Shown here: piece after piece, positions 1-7,489 of the stretch
Numbering within the stretch: the first letter of the stretch is position 1
How the letters are laid out: every line of letters starts with the position of its first letter
From: Acidaminococcus intestini DSM 21505
Lineage (GTDB): Bacteria; Bacillota; Negativicutes; Acidaminococcales; Acidaminococcaceae
Length of the DNA: 34,917 bases
Assembly (NCBI RefSeq): GCF_000425045.1
Contig: NZ_KE384298.1
Coordinates: forward strand, 1-34,917
Direction: 5' to 3'
Notes under the pieces: generated by a model
The model's database searches: none
What the model was told of the DNA's origin: nothing
The model's input: the letters and a program-made list of their open reading frames with translations, nothing else
Made by a program: the position numbers and the translations under genes

Positions 1-107
1 GCATATGCCTATTTTTTTATTGAAAAAAAAGTAGGCGCTGAGAGGACACGCATCTGGACGGTCACTTTAGCGCCCCAAAATAAATTATAGAACCGCTTTT
101 TTCCCAC

Positions 108-148
108 CAAAAAAGCCGCAAAGAACTCGTTTTTCATGTCTTTGCAGC
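108..148 (-). terminator. Rho-independent terminator of the trmK-nif3-yhaM run
   Basis: Ten-base arms at 115-124 and 139-148 form a stem with one G-T mismatch position. On the minus strand they are followed by a run of six T (complement of 109-114). It lies 14 bases beyond the stop codon of the HD-domain gene, so it should end that operon. Confidence 0.8.
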
Positions 149-161
149 TTTTCAGTTTATC

Positions 162-1100
162 TCATTCCAAAGGGTTTACGGCAAGGAAACGCTGGAGCAT
201 CTTGTTAAAGGCCCAGGTTTCTTTTCCATCTGTCTGGAACTGGTTAAGAACGGCATCCGTTTCATCGGCGTAATGAACAATAAAGGCCTCTTTCGTCGCA
301 CAAAAGACGGGGGAACCTTTTTCGTGATCCCCATGATGGGAAAGGATGATATGAAGAAGCTCGTCAAGACGGATGCGGGAAAGATCCGGGATATTTTCCG
401 CAATGCGGCTGATTAGCATGGCCCCCATGGAAATATGGCCCATGAGCCGGCCTTCCGTCGTATAAGGGAAGCCAAGGCCGGCGGAAATTTCCCGAAGCTT
501 ACCGATATCGTGCAGAAGGGCTCCAGCAAGGATGAGATCAAGGTCCACCCCACCGATGGTCTTGCCCATGCTAAGAGCCAGGCGGGCCACACAAACCGTA
601 TGATGCAGCAGACCGCCGACGTACGCATGATGAAGCCGCATTCCTGCCGGATTCCTAAGAAACCGTTCATACCGCTTCCCAGAAAACACCTGCTTGACCA
701 GACGCTGAAGCGGTTCATCCTGGATGCGCCCGATGAGGGTCTGAAATTCCACTTCCAAGGACTCAAGGTCGATGGGTCCTGTAGGCAGCAGCATGGATAA
801 ATCGGTTTCCCCATCGGGAGGAACAACTTTCTGCACAATGACCTGCAGGTTTTGGCCGCCCATGGGTGATGCATACTTATTGGCATCGACACGGCCGCCA
901 ATGATAAATGGCGTCGGTCCCTCCATGGTGCGCAGGCGATTGATAGGGCCTGCTTCAAAGCAAATGAAAGGAAGGGTTCCGCTGTTATCTTCCAAAAGGC
1001 CCCGGGCGTATGCCTTGCCATTGGAGCTTGTACCTACCTTCTGCAGACGGACAAGGCAGGGCTGCTCCAGATCATTACCGAGTCTTACATCTTTGATCAT
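162..1100 (-). CDS. YhaM-type 3'-5' exoribonuclease (OB-fold plus HD domain)
   Basis: This encodes about 312 residues if started at the ATG at 1100, which has AGAAGG seven bases upstream. A longer frame to 1148 would overlap nif3 and is less likely. The N-terminal third (roughly residues 10-95) resembles a nucleic-acid-binding OB fold. The rest is an HD phosphohydrolase domain with LHHAYVGGLLHH, the LLHDIGK metal-binding pair and a later SHHGDHEKGSP metal site. Order and length match the YhaM/CBF1 family, cytoplasmic 3'-5' exonucleases of Firmicutes acting on RNA and single-stranded DNA. It is the last gene of the trmK-nif3-yhaM run, 13 bases after nif3. The family call is solid from motifs; activity in this organism is inferred. 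Confidence 0.85.
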   Translation of the reverse strand: MIKDVRLGNDLEQPCLVRLQKVGTSSNGKAYARGLLEDNSGTLPFICFEAGPINRLRTMEGPTPFIIGGRVDANKYASPMGGQNLQVIVQKVVPPDGETDLSMLLPTGPIDLESLEVEFQTLIGRIQDEPLQRLVKQVFSGKRYERFLRNPAGMRLHHAYVGGLLHHTVCVARLALSMGKTIGGVDLDLILAGALLHDIGKLREISAGLGFPYTTEGRLMGHISMGAMLISRIAENIPDLSRIRLDELLHIILSHHGDHEKGSPVFCATKEAFIVHYADETDAVLNQFQTDGKETWAFNKMLQRFLAVNPLE

Positions 1101-1113
1101 GAAAGCACCTTCT

Positions 1114-1908
1114 TTAGATGCTTTGGAGGACAAGGTCCTCATGGGCACGAATTACTTCAAAATGGCGGCCCGACTCCTGGCACCATGCAGTAAGAACGTC
1201 TTCCAGATGCGCGATAACAGGCAGTTCCGTCAGCTGATGGGTACCATCGACAAGGTTAAGTCCCATATTGAGGGCCTTCTGGGCGACATGATATTTTACA
1301 TCGCCTGTAACGAGCGTATCCGCTCCGGCGGCCATGGCATCATCCATGAAGTCAGCTCCGCTTCCGCCAACGACGGCAACCTTAAAGACCGGCTCCTCAC
1401 CGCCGGCAAAGGTGACATGGGCGGCGCCCAACTGATCCCGCACGTAAGCTGCAAAATCCTTCAGTTCCATCGGCTCACCAAGGACACCAATACGGGCAAG
1501 TCCCTGCTCCGGACAGTCCTTACGGGGAATTTCCGTTACATCGTTAAGCCCCAGCCTGTCTGCAAGGACATCGTTGACGCCGCCACGGGCAGCATCAAGG
1601 TTGGTATGGGCGGCATAGACAGCAATGTCATGTTTGATCAGTTCATACATGACTTCCATCTTTGTATCCGTCACAGCAAGGGAGCTCGGCAAATGGAAAT
1701 AGTAGGGATGATGGGTGATGATAAGGTCCACCTCTTCTTCAATGGCCTGTTCCGCCACTTCTGGCATCAGGTCAAGGGCCACCATGATCTTATGGACCGG
1801 GGCTTCCACATGACCCAGGAGCAGGCCCGGATTATCCCATTTTTCCGCATAGGTAAGGGATGCATATTCGTTCATAAAGACGCAGATGTCACTGACAGTC
1901 GTTTCCAT
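1114..1908 (-). CDS. Nif3-like dinuclear metal-centre protein (YqfO/YbgI family)
   Basis: 264 residues starting at the ATG at 1908, with GGAGG upstream. An N-terminal KWDNPGLLLG block and ITHHPYYF give the first metal-binding histidines. A C-terminal GTHQLTELPVIAHL segment gives the remaining His/Glu ligands, as in the toroidal hexamers of the NIF3/DUF34 family. It lacks the inserted PII-like domain that makes Bacillus YqfO about 370 residues, so it is the compact form. The family's role is unsettled: some members are labelled GTP cyclohydrolase 1 type 2 homologs, but substrate evidence is thin. It overlaps the end of trmK by about 20 bases, which implies translational coupling with this tRNA methyltransferase, a pairing common in Firmicutes. 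Confidence 0.88.
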   Translation of the reverse strand: METTVSDICVFMNEYASLTYAEKWDNPGLLLGHVEAPVHKIMVALDLMPEVAEQAIEEEVDLIITHHPYYFHLPSSLAVTDTKMEVMYELIKHDIAVYAAHTNLDAARGGVNDVLADRLGLNDVTEIPRKDCPEQGLARIGVLGEPMELKDFAAYVRDQLGAAHVTFAGGEEPVFKVAVVGGSGADFMDDAMAAGADTLVTGDVKYHVAQKALNMGLNLVDGTHQLTELPVIAHLEDVLTAWCQESGRHFEVIRAHEDLVLQSI

Positions 1909-2596
1909 GTAATATTTCCTCCAATCGTTTTTTCGTCTCTACGGATGTTTGGTAATGCTCACTTTGGCGTGCTTTGGAACTTTTTTCCATACTGGAAAGA
2001 AGCCGGTCGTACTTGGCGATGAGACGGCGGACAAACATTCCAAGAAGCGGATGATGGCGCCGCACAAGGTCATCACCGACAAGGTCGGTCAGTCCTTCAT
2101 AATGAAAGGACGGATCTTTGTGAAGAAGCAGCACTTCATAGATGCGATTCCCTTCCTGGACCAGTTCTTCCCGCAAAATTCCCCAGCCGGATCGTTCACA
2201 CCAATGACGCAGTTTTTCGCTGTCATTCATAGGCTGCAGAATGAGTGTTGTGAGCGTGGGCGACGCCAGGACTTCCGGTGCCGCGTCAAGGATTTCCACC
2301 ATCGTGCCGGCTCCCATGCCCGCAATGACAACCGTGTTTGCTTCACCAGGACGGGTAACCGTCAGTCCGCTGCCAAGGCGCACAGAAATTACATCTTCCA
2401 GGTGATGGCTGTGAACTGTTTTCCATGCCGCTTCGCAGGGACCTTCCCCAATATCGCCGGCAATGGCTTTTTTCACCCGTCCTTGACTGATGGCCATAAC
2501 GGGCAGGTAGGCATGATCGGTTCCCACGTCACACAAGGTGCCACAGGAGGGAACAAGAGAGACGAGAAAATCAAGGCGCGGACCGGCGGTTATCAT
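1889..2596 (-). CDS. trmK: tRNA (adenine-22-N1)-methyltransferase
   Basis: 235 residues, start ATG at 2596 with AAAGGAG seven bases before it. The N-terminal Rossmann part has the SAM-binding motif CDVGTDHAYLP (about residues 22-32). VIAGMGAGTMVEIL and LILQPMND follow and match the GMGG and LQPN signatures of the TrmK (YqfN) family. The C-terminal third (LIAKYDRLLSSMEKS onward) is the helical coiled-coil extension expected for this enzyme, which contacts tRNA. The protein makes m1A22 in tRNA in the cytoplasm. It is the promoter-proximal gene of a three-gene minus-strand run. An extended -10 promoter at 2624-2632 precedes it. Confidence 0.92.
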   Translation of the reverse strand: MITAGPRLDFLVSLVPSCGTLCDVGTDHAYLPVMAISQGRVKKAIAGDIGEGPCEAAWKTVHSHHLEDVISVRLGSGLTVTRPGEANTVVIAGMGAGTMVEILDAAPEVLASPTLTTLILQPMNDSEKLRHWCERSGWGILREELVQEGNRIYEVLLLHKDPSFHYEGLTDLVGDDLVRRHHPLLGMFVRRLIAKYDRLLSSMEKSSKARQSEHYQTSVETKKRLEEILHGNDCQ

Positions 2597-2623
2597 AAAA
2601 GCACTCCTTTCAGGTACCGTACC

Positions 2624-2632
2624 ATTATATCA
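2624..2632 (-). promoter_or_regulatory. Extended -10 promoter for trmK
   Basis: On the minus strand the sequence reads TGATATAAT, an extended -10 (TGn plus consensus TATAAT), about 27 bases before the trmK start codon. No good -35 is visible at normal spacing, as is typical of extended -10 promoters. Confidence 0.55.
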
Positions 2633-2711
2633 TAAAAAGAAAGAAACTCGGCATTTTTAGAGGGCTGAAATTGACACGCCAAAAAATGACGCAGTGACTT
2701 ATCCTTTCTAA

Positions 2712-2912
2712 GATGTAAAAAGACGCCCCATCGTGTTTCTTTTCTTGAAGGCCCAAGGACTGATGACAGAAAAAGAAGCCGATGAGCTTTTTACCTTTTT
2801 ACTCTACGGCTCCTTCTATGTAAATAAAATGATGGGGTTTACAAAAGACCACGACTGGTACAGACTGCAGGGACGGATCATATCCTTCATCCTTGCAGGG
2901 CTTTCTTCCTAA
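2712..2912 (+). pseudogene. Remnant resembling the C-terminus of a TetR/AcrR-type regulator
   Basis: An open plus-strand frame runs from 2712 to the TAA at 2910-2912, with an in-frame ATG at 2763 giving only 49 residues. The peptide (KAQGLMTEKEADELFTFLLY, then GSFYVNKMMGF and a hydrophobic end) looks like the last two helices of a TetR-family ligand-binding domain. No helix-turn-helix region exists upstream: the frame is closed by a stop at 2709-2711 and the bases before it are non-coding. There is no convincing ribosome-binding site. I read it as the stump of a deleted regulator. The homology is judged by eye only, and a short real protein cannot be excluded. Confidence 0.4.
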
Positions 2913-3009
2913 TTTGCAAAAGCTGGCCGCAGCAGGAAGGATAAAAGAGTGCCGTTTCCTATTCCAGCAGGACGCACTAGCTCCAACTCCCCTCAGCAAA
3001 AGAAAACAC

Positions 3010-3063
3010 AAAGAAAAGCGCTGTGAAGAAATGAAGGCATTTTTCATGATTCACAGCGCTTTA
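3010..3063 (-). terminator. Rho-independent terminator after the kinase-like gene
   Basis: A 12-base perfect stem (AAAGCGCTGTGAA-type arms at 3016-3027 and 3050-3061) encloses an inner ATGAA/TTCAT pairing. On the minus strand it is followed by a T-rich tract (TTTTCTTTGTGTTTTC). It starts seven bases beyond the stop of the ptsH-ptsI-kinase run, which it should terminate. Confidence 0.8.
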
Positions 3064-3069
3064 TTCATC

Positions 3070-3807
3070 TCATAAGGCATCAGGATCGAGCTGAAACAGA
3101 TAATTTTTTGCGTCATCGAGACTTGTTACATCCGTCCAGCCGAAGATGCGAAGGTGATGGGCAAGGGTAAAAGCCGCTTGAAAACGTTTTGTAACAGCAA
3201 GGGCCTTTTCTAGGATGGGGCGGGATTCAGGCCCCGTAAAATAGCCTTTCATCGCTTCCCGAATGAGCTCATCATTTTTGAGCGCCCACTTTTCTCGAAA
3301 ACAGCTGTGAACAAACAAAAAGAGATCGATCACCCGAGGGTCAGCATCAATGAAACGCTTTTCATTTTCCCAATCAAGGAGGGTTACACTGTCTTTTTCC
3401 CGGTCGTAAGCAATGTCCCGCAGGGCCGGGCGACCGTGATGAAGGCCAAACCCATGAAGTTTACCCAGAGCTTCTCCCGCCTTATAGAAAGCTTTTCTGC
3501 GCACATCCTGCCAGGGAGCTTCTTTGGCTACGCCTTGAAGGGTCTTGCCCACGGCCTTCATAACAAAGTAATCATCATGAAGAAGGACGATTTCCGGTGC
3601 CATCGGACCATATTGATTGACTGTCAGGATTTTATAGACTTCACACCAAAAGGCCGCGTCAACGCTTTGTTTGGCAAAGCGGTTGCGATGGTTGGAAAGA
3701 CGCCGTTTGATAAAATAAGGCTCGTTTTCGTACAAAAAAGGCATGACACGCCGGTCAGGCTGTTTCTTGATAGCGTCCGTCACCGCTTTTTTAAATGCTA
3801 ACTGCAT
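3070..3807 (-). CDS. Protein-kinase-fold (Kdo/WaaP-like) phosphotransferase, substrate unknown
   Basis: 245 residues. The layout matches a small lipopolysaccharide-kinase-like fold: FIKRRL with a candidate ATP lysine at 34, helix-C glutamate near 56, GKLHGFGLHHGRPALRDI as catalytic loop (residues 115-132) and LLDWE with a metal Asp at 145. The catalytic loop is odd: where HGD...N is usual, it reads His124-Gly-Arg126 and Asp131. The WaaP/KdkA families phosphorylate LPS core sugars, which would suit a diderm cell, but this sequence could equally be a divergent or regulatory member. It begins 14 bases after ptsI and shares its terminator, so it is probably co-transcribed with the general PTS genes. 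The ribosome-binding site is weak. Confidence 0.6.
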   Translation of the reverse strand: MQLAFKKAVTDAIKKQPDRRVMPFLYENEPYFIKRRLSNHRNRFAKQSVDAAFWCEVYKILTVNQYGPMAPEIVLLHDDYFVMKAVGKTLQGVAKEAPWQDVRRKAFYKAGEALGKLHGFGLHHGRPALRDIAYDREKDSVTLLDWENEKRFIDADPRVIDLFLFVHSCFREKWALKNDELIREAMKGYFTGPESRPILEKALAVTKRFQAAFTLAHHLRIFGWTDVTSLDDAKNYLFQLDPDAL

Positions 3808-3821
3808 AAAAACACGCTTTC

Positions 3822-5453
3822 TTAGGACAGGCTGCGGATGAGTTTTCTTGTTGGCAGGATCCTTGCTGCAGACATGCTGAGCTCATCCACTCCCATTTCG
3901 ATGAAGATCGGGATCAGTTCCGGATCGGCCGCGGCTTCTCCGCAGATGCCCACCCAGATACCCGCGTCATGACCAGCTCGGATGGTCTTATGGATAAGCC
4001 GCAGTACAGCAGGATGGCTGGCTTTTCCCAATTCTTCAAGCTGGGCGTTCTGACGGTCCACGGCTAAGGTGTACTGGACCAAGTCGTTCGTGCCGATGCT
4101 GAAGAAATCCACTTCCTGGGCCAGTTCATCACTGATAACCGCCGAAGCCGGGGTTTCAATCATAATGCCAACTTCAAGATTGGGATCAAAGGGAATTCCT
4201 TCTTCATGAAGTTTTACTTCAGCAAGATGAAGGAGCTCTTTTGCCGCCCTTACCTCTTCAACAGAAGTGATCATGGGGAACATGACCGCCACATTTCCGT
4301 AGTGGGATGCCCGCAGGATGGCTCGCAGCTGGGTATAGAAGATTTCCGGACGGGCAAGGCAGATACGGATGGCACGGAAGCCTAAAGCAGGGTTTTCCTC
4401 TTCCGGCAAGTTGAAATACCCCACCCGTTTATCGGCCCCAATATCAAGGGTGCGAATGATGAGTTTTCGCTGTCCCATTGCCTGGGCTCCCTCTTTGTAA
4501 GCCTCAAAGAGATCTTCTTCCGTTGGATAATCGTTTTTCCGGAGATAAAGGAACTCACTGCGGAAAAGGCCGATACCTTCGGCATCATTTTCAAGGACAC
4601 CTGGCAGGTCCCCTTCCTGTCCGATATTGGCGTAAAGGGCAATGGAGCGGCCTGTCTTGGTTTGTGTCGGGAGGCCTTTTAAGGCATCCATATCTTCTTT
4701 ACCCTTTTCCTCGGCTTCCAATTTTTTCTTCATGGATGCAAGGGTTTCCGGTTCGGGGTCAAGGTATACCGTGCCCGTCGCACCGTCAAGGGCCGCAAGC
4801 TTACCGTTCCAGTCCTCCCCAATTACCTTTTCCGTATGTACAATGGCAGGAATGCCCATGGTACGGGCCAGGATGGCGGTATGGGAGTTGGCACTGCCGC
4901 CGCTCGTCACAAAGCCCATGATGAAATCCTTATTGAGCTGAACCGTTTCACTTGGCGTCAAGTCGTCGGCACAGATGATTACAGGGTGGTCAATCTTGGC
5001 TGCCCAATCGAAATCGCGCTTCATGAGGGTGCGCAGGACCTGTCCCATAATATCGTGGACGTCGGCAGCACGGGCTTTCATGTATTCATCGTCCATGGAT
5101 TCCAGCATGGCAGCAAACTGCTCCCCTGCCCGTTCCACTGCGCCTTCTGCCGTCAAATGGTTATCCGTCATGAGCCCTTCGATCATGTCCACAAGATCAG
5201 GGTCCTGGAGCATCATTTGATGGGTTTCAAAGATGCCAGCTTCCTCTTCACCGATTTCCTGTCGAGCTTTCTCGGCAAGTTCGCCCAATTGGGCAATCAC
5301 TTTTTCCTGGGCCGCATGGAAGCGGCGCAGTTCCGCCTCGGGATTAAGGCTCGTAAGAAGGGTCACACGATCTTCATCGGAAGCGTCTGGTTTGGCCGCA
5401 ATCGGAGCCACAGCCACACCGCTGGAAGCGGACTTTCCTTTGATGATAATCAT
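3822..5453 (-). CDS. ptsI: Phosphoenolpyruvate-protein phosphotransferase (PTS Enzyme I)
   Basis: About 543 residues from the ATG at 5453, preceded by AGAGG. A GTG two codons earlier (5459) is possible but badly spaced from the RBS. The active-site histidine lies in GGSANSHTAILAR (His about 191). The PEP-binding TIM barrel carries RTLDIGADK, ALGFRAIRICL, MIETPASAV, FFSIGTNDLVQYTL and the GICGEAA cysteine. Length is slightly under the usual 570-575. Enzyme I takes phosphate from PEP and passes it to HPr in the cytoplasm. It sits nine bases after ptsH in a ptsH-ptsI-kinase run. No sugar-specific EII component is present in the window. Confidence 0.97.
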   Translation of the reverse strand: MIIIKGKSASSGVAVAPIAAKPDASDEDRVTLLTSLNPEAELRRFHAAQEKVIAQLGELAEKARQEIGEEEAGIFETHQMMLQDPDLVDMIEGLMTDNHLTAEGAVERAGEQFAAMLESMDDEYMKARAADVHDIMGQVLRTLMKRDFDWAAKIDHPVIICADDLTPSETVQLNKDFIMGFVTSGGSANSHTAILARTMGIPAIVHTEKVIGEDWNGKLAALDGATGTVYLDPEPETLASMKKKLEAEEKGKEDMDALKGLPTQTKTGRSIALYANIGQEGDLPGVLENDAEGIGLFRSEFLYLRKNDYPTEEDLFEAYKEGAQAMGQRKLIIRTLDIGADKRVGYFNLPEEENPALGFRAIRICLARPEIFYTQLRAILRASHYGNVAVMFPMITSVEEVRAAKELLHLAEVKLHEEGIPFDPNLEVGIMIETPASAVISDELAQEVDFFSIGTNDLVQYTLAVDRQNAQLEELGKASHPAVLRLIHKTIRAGHDAGIWVGICGEAAADPELIPIFIEMGVDELSMSAARILPTRKLIRSLS

Positions 5454-5462
5454 AGGCACCTC

Positions 5463-5720
5463 TTAGAGATTTTCCTTAAGGAAGGATTTCAAGGTGCTGG
5501 CGGCTTCCTTTTCGTCTTCCCCTTCAACCGTAACGGTAATCGTCATACCAGCTTTGATGCCAAGGCCCATGACGGTAAAGATGCGTTTAAGGTCGCCGGT
5601 CTTTCCATTGCCTTCCACCTTGCAGGTCGACTTGAAGCCAGCGGCGGTCTTGACCAAAAGTCCCGCAGGACGAGCATGGATACCCGCAGGATCCGTAATT
5701 GTATAGGTAAACTTTTCCAT
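5463..5720 (-). CDS. ptsH: Phosphocarrier protein HPr, lacking Ser46
   Basis: 85 residues, the normal HPr length, with GAGGAGG before the ATG at 5720. GIHARPAG places the phospho-accepting histidine exactly at residue 15. The second signature, normally LKSIMGVMSLG around residue 46, reads LKRIFTVMGLG. The serine phosphorylated by HPr kinase in Firmicutes is therefore Arg46, and Gly49 is Thr. The protein should still accept phosphate from Enzyme I on His15, but cannot undergo classical Ser46-P control through CcpA. It is the first gene of ptsH-ptsI-kinase. The overall fold and pairing with ptsI make the identification firm. Confidence 0.95.
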   Translation of the reverse strand: MEKFTYTITDPAGIHARPAGLLVKTAAGFKSTCKVEGNGKTGDLKRIFTVMGLGIKAGMTITVTVEGEDEKEAASTLKSFLKENL

Positions 5721-5768
5721 TGTAATTCCTCCTCAGATTCCATAAGCAAAAACACATATTTCTTTTAT

Positions 5769-5795
5769 TTTATAGTGAATGGGATTGTATTGCAA
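5769..5795 (-). promoter_or_regulatory. Possible sigma-A promoter for ptsH
   Basis: On the minus strand TTGCAA (5790-5795) and TATAAA (5769-5774) lie 15 bases apart, about 50 bases before the ptsH start. The spacing is shorter than ideal, so this is a weak call. Confidence 0.35.
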
Positions 5796-5845
5796 GTGCT
5801 TCCCTCAAGGAAGAGCCGTACCGATAGCACAAGACAGTCCCGTTG

Positions 5846-5890
5846 GCAAAAAAGAAGCAGCACCATGAAAGATAGGGTTCACGGTGCTGC
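5846..5890 (-). terminator. Rho-independent terminator of the carboxyltransferase gene
   Basis: GCAGCACC-type arms at 5857-5864 and 5883-5890, extended by a GTGAA/TTCAT pairing, form a long hairpin. On the minus strand it is followed by TTCTTTTTT. It lies 20 bases beyond the stop of the oadA-like gene. Confidence 0.82.
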
Positions 5891-5909
5891 ACAAATTCAT
5901 TCTGGTTTC

Positions 5910-7262
5910 TTAGCGGTTCTTTTTGAAGTATTCCAAAGCAACTTCCGGGAAGAGAGCGTAGCTTAAGACGTCTTCCACGCTAGCATTGGGATAGCCTTTT
6001 GCGGCAAGGTCAGCGCGCATCTTATCCATTTGCGGTGCGATATCATCGGCCGGACGATGGGTAATGGGCTGTTCACCATTTTTAAGGACCAGTTTTTTCA
6101 GCTCTTCGCTGATTGGGCCCGGCGTTCTGCCATATTTGCCGCGGACAATGTCGCGGACTTCTTTCGGGATCATCTTGTAACGGCCGAGAACAACGTTCAT
6201 GGTAGCCATGGAGCCAACAATCTGGCTGCTGGGCGTAACAAGAGGAGGATACCCCAGGTCAGCACGGACTTTCGGCATTTCCTTCAGCAGGGCATCGTAC
6301 TTATCGGCAACGCCCATCTCAGCAAGCTGTTTGCGCAGGTTGCTGAGCATGCCGCCGGGAATCTGGAAGCTGAGGACCTGCGGGTTGATGTCGCTGCTGT
6401 TTGGCAGGTTGAAGGTCTTGATAAGGTCGGCTTTAACCTTCTTGAAGTGATCAGCAATCGGATAAAGTTTGTTGACATCAATCTTCGGGTCCCGTTCCTG
6501 ACCGGTCAGGGTGTAAACCAGGGATTCCGTGCAGGTATGGCTCGTGCTTTCAGCAAACGGGGACATGGCTGTATCAACCATATCGGCACCGGCTTCAACA
6601 GCCTTGAGGATGGTCATGGCACCCATGCCGCTCGTGCAGTGGGAGTGAACATCGATAGGTACATGGATTTCTTTCTTAAGGGCCGTAACGAGGTTGTAGC
6701 AGGCGTAAGGAGCAAGCAGGCCGGACATATCTTTGATGCAGATGGAATCAGCCCCCATTTCTTCCAGTTCCTTGGCAAGCTTCACAAAATCGCTGTCCTT
6801 GTGATACGGACTGATGGTATAAACAAGCGTACCCTGGGCATGGGCACCGGCTTCCTTGATGGCCTTCATGGAGCATTCCAGGTTCCGTGTATCATTAAAG
6901 GCATCAAAAACGCGGACAATATCAATGCCGTTTGCCACGCTTCGTTTAATGAATTCCGTAACGACATCGTCTGCATAGTGGTTATAGCCCAGGAGGTTCT
7001 GACCGCGAAGCAGCATCTGCAGTTTGGTATTCTTCACATGGCTGCGGATGGTGCGCAGGCGTTCCCAGGGATCTTCATTCAGGAAGCGAAGGCAGGAGTC
7101 AAACGTAGCACCGCCCCATGCTTCGAGTGCGTAGAAGCCGCAATCATCTAGGGCTTCCAAGACGGGAAGCATATCGCTCGTACGCATTCTCGTTGCGCAG
7201 ATGGACTGATGTCCATCTCTGAGGACAGTTTCCACGATCTTAACAGGATTCGGGTTATTCAT
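5910..7262 (-). CDS. Carboxyltransferase subunit of a biotin-dependent decarboxylase/carboxylase (OadA/PycB family)
   Basis: 450 residues from the ATG at 7262, with GGGAGG upstream. This is the DRE-TIM metallolyase domain plus helical region of oxaloacetate decarboxylase alpha, pyruvate carboxylase subunit B and transcarboxylase 5S. ETVLRDGHQS (11-20) contains the metal Asp. IKDMSGLL (Lys about 177) carries the carboxylated lysine, and DVHSHCTSG (His206, His208) the remaining metal ligands. The protein ends at about 450, so the C-terminal biotinyl domain of classical OadA (about 590) is absent and a separate biotin carrier must serve it. Candidate partners are the Na+-pumping OadB/G or a glutaconyl/methylmalonyl-CoA decarboxylase biotin subunit, none of them here. 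It is monocistronic, with its own promoter and terminator. Confidence 0.88.
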   Translation of the reverse strand: MNNPNPVKIVETVLRDGHQSICATRMRTSDMLPVLEALDDCGFYALEAWGGATFDSCLRFLNEDPWERLRTIRSHVKNTKLQMLLRGQNLLGYNHYADDVVTEFIKRSVANGIDIVRVFDAFNDTRNLECSMKAIKEAGAHAQGTLVYTISPYHKDSDFVKLAKELEEMGADSICIKDMSGLLAPYACYNLVTALKKEIHVPIDVHSHCTSGMGAMTILKAVEAGADMVDTAMSPFAESTSHTCTESLVYTLTGQERDPKIDVNKLYPIADHFKKVKADLIKTFNLPNSSDINPQVLSFQIPGGMLSNLRKQLAEMGVADKYDALLKEMPKVRADLGYPPLVTPSSQIVGSMATMNVVLGRYKMIPKEVRDIVRGKYGRTPGPISEELKKLVLKNGEQPITHRPADDIAPQMDKMRADLAAKGYPNASVEDVLSYALFPEVALEYFKKNR

Positions 7263-7318
7263 GTTTTAAACCTCCCATATTCTTAACATTTCTGTTGTCA
7301 AATAAGCTAACTGTTTCC

Positions 7319-7327
7319 ATTATAACA
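7319..7327 (-). promoter_or_regulatory. Extended -10 promoter for the carboxyltransferase gene
   Basis: The minus strand reads TGTTATAAT about 55 bases before the start codon: a consensus TATAAT (7319-7324) with the TGn extension. No convincing -35 is seen. Confidence 0.5.
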
Positions 7328-7393
7328 TAAGACTTTCTTTTCTGTGTAATAGAAGAATCCTTATTGGAGGTATAAGTAAGAGTTCCCTTATTC

Positions 7394-7440
7394 TTTACTC
7401 GGTGCACAAATCGAGCTGACTTCAAAAAGGACGTACGACA
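7394..7440 (-). repeat. Partial intergenic repeat, copy F (hairpin-2 end and linker)
   Basis: On the minus strand ACGT, a short linker, TCAGCTCGATTTGTGC and ACCGAGTAAAG align with the hairpin-2 half of the full copies at 7490, 8897 and 25829. The stem is imperfect and uses G-T pairs. It faces copy A (7490-7589), so the two enclose a roughly 200-bp segment with related inverted ends. The hairpin-1 half is missing or decayed. Confidence 0.5.
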
Positions 7441-7489
7441 GCATAGTTGGGGCTATTCAAAAAATGAGATCGTGGTATGTATTCTATTC

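Noticed and set aside
772-2022. Long plus-strand open frame opposite nif3/trmK
   Set aside because: It is antisense to clearly conserved genes with recognisable motifs, and its translation has no family features. Similar antisense frames at 4836-5966, 6030-7151, 27716-29428 and 32764-34089 were rejected for the same reason.
2799-3075. Short frames on both strands (2799-3047 minus, 2893-3075 plus)
   Set aside because: They run across the TetR-like remnant and the terminator hairpin, lack RBSs and look random.
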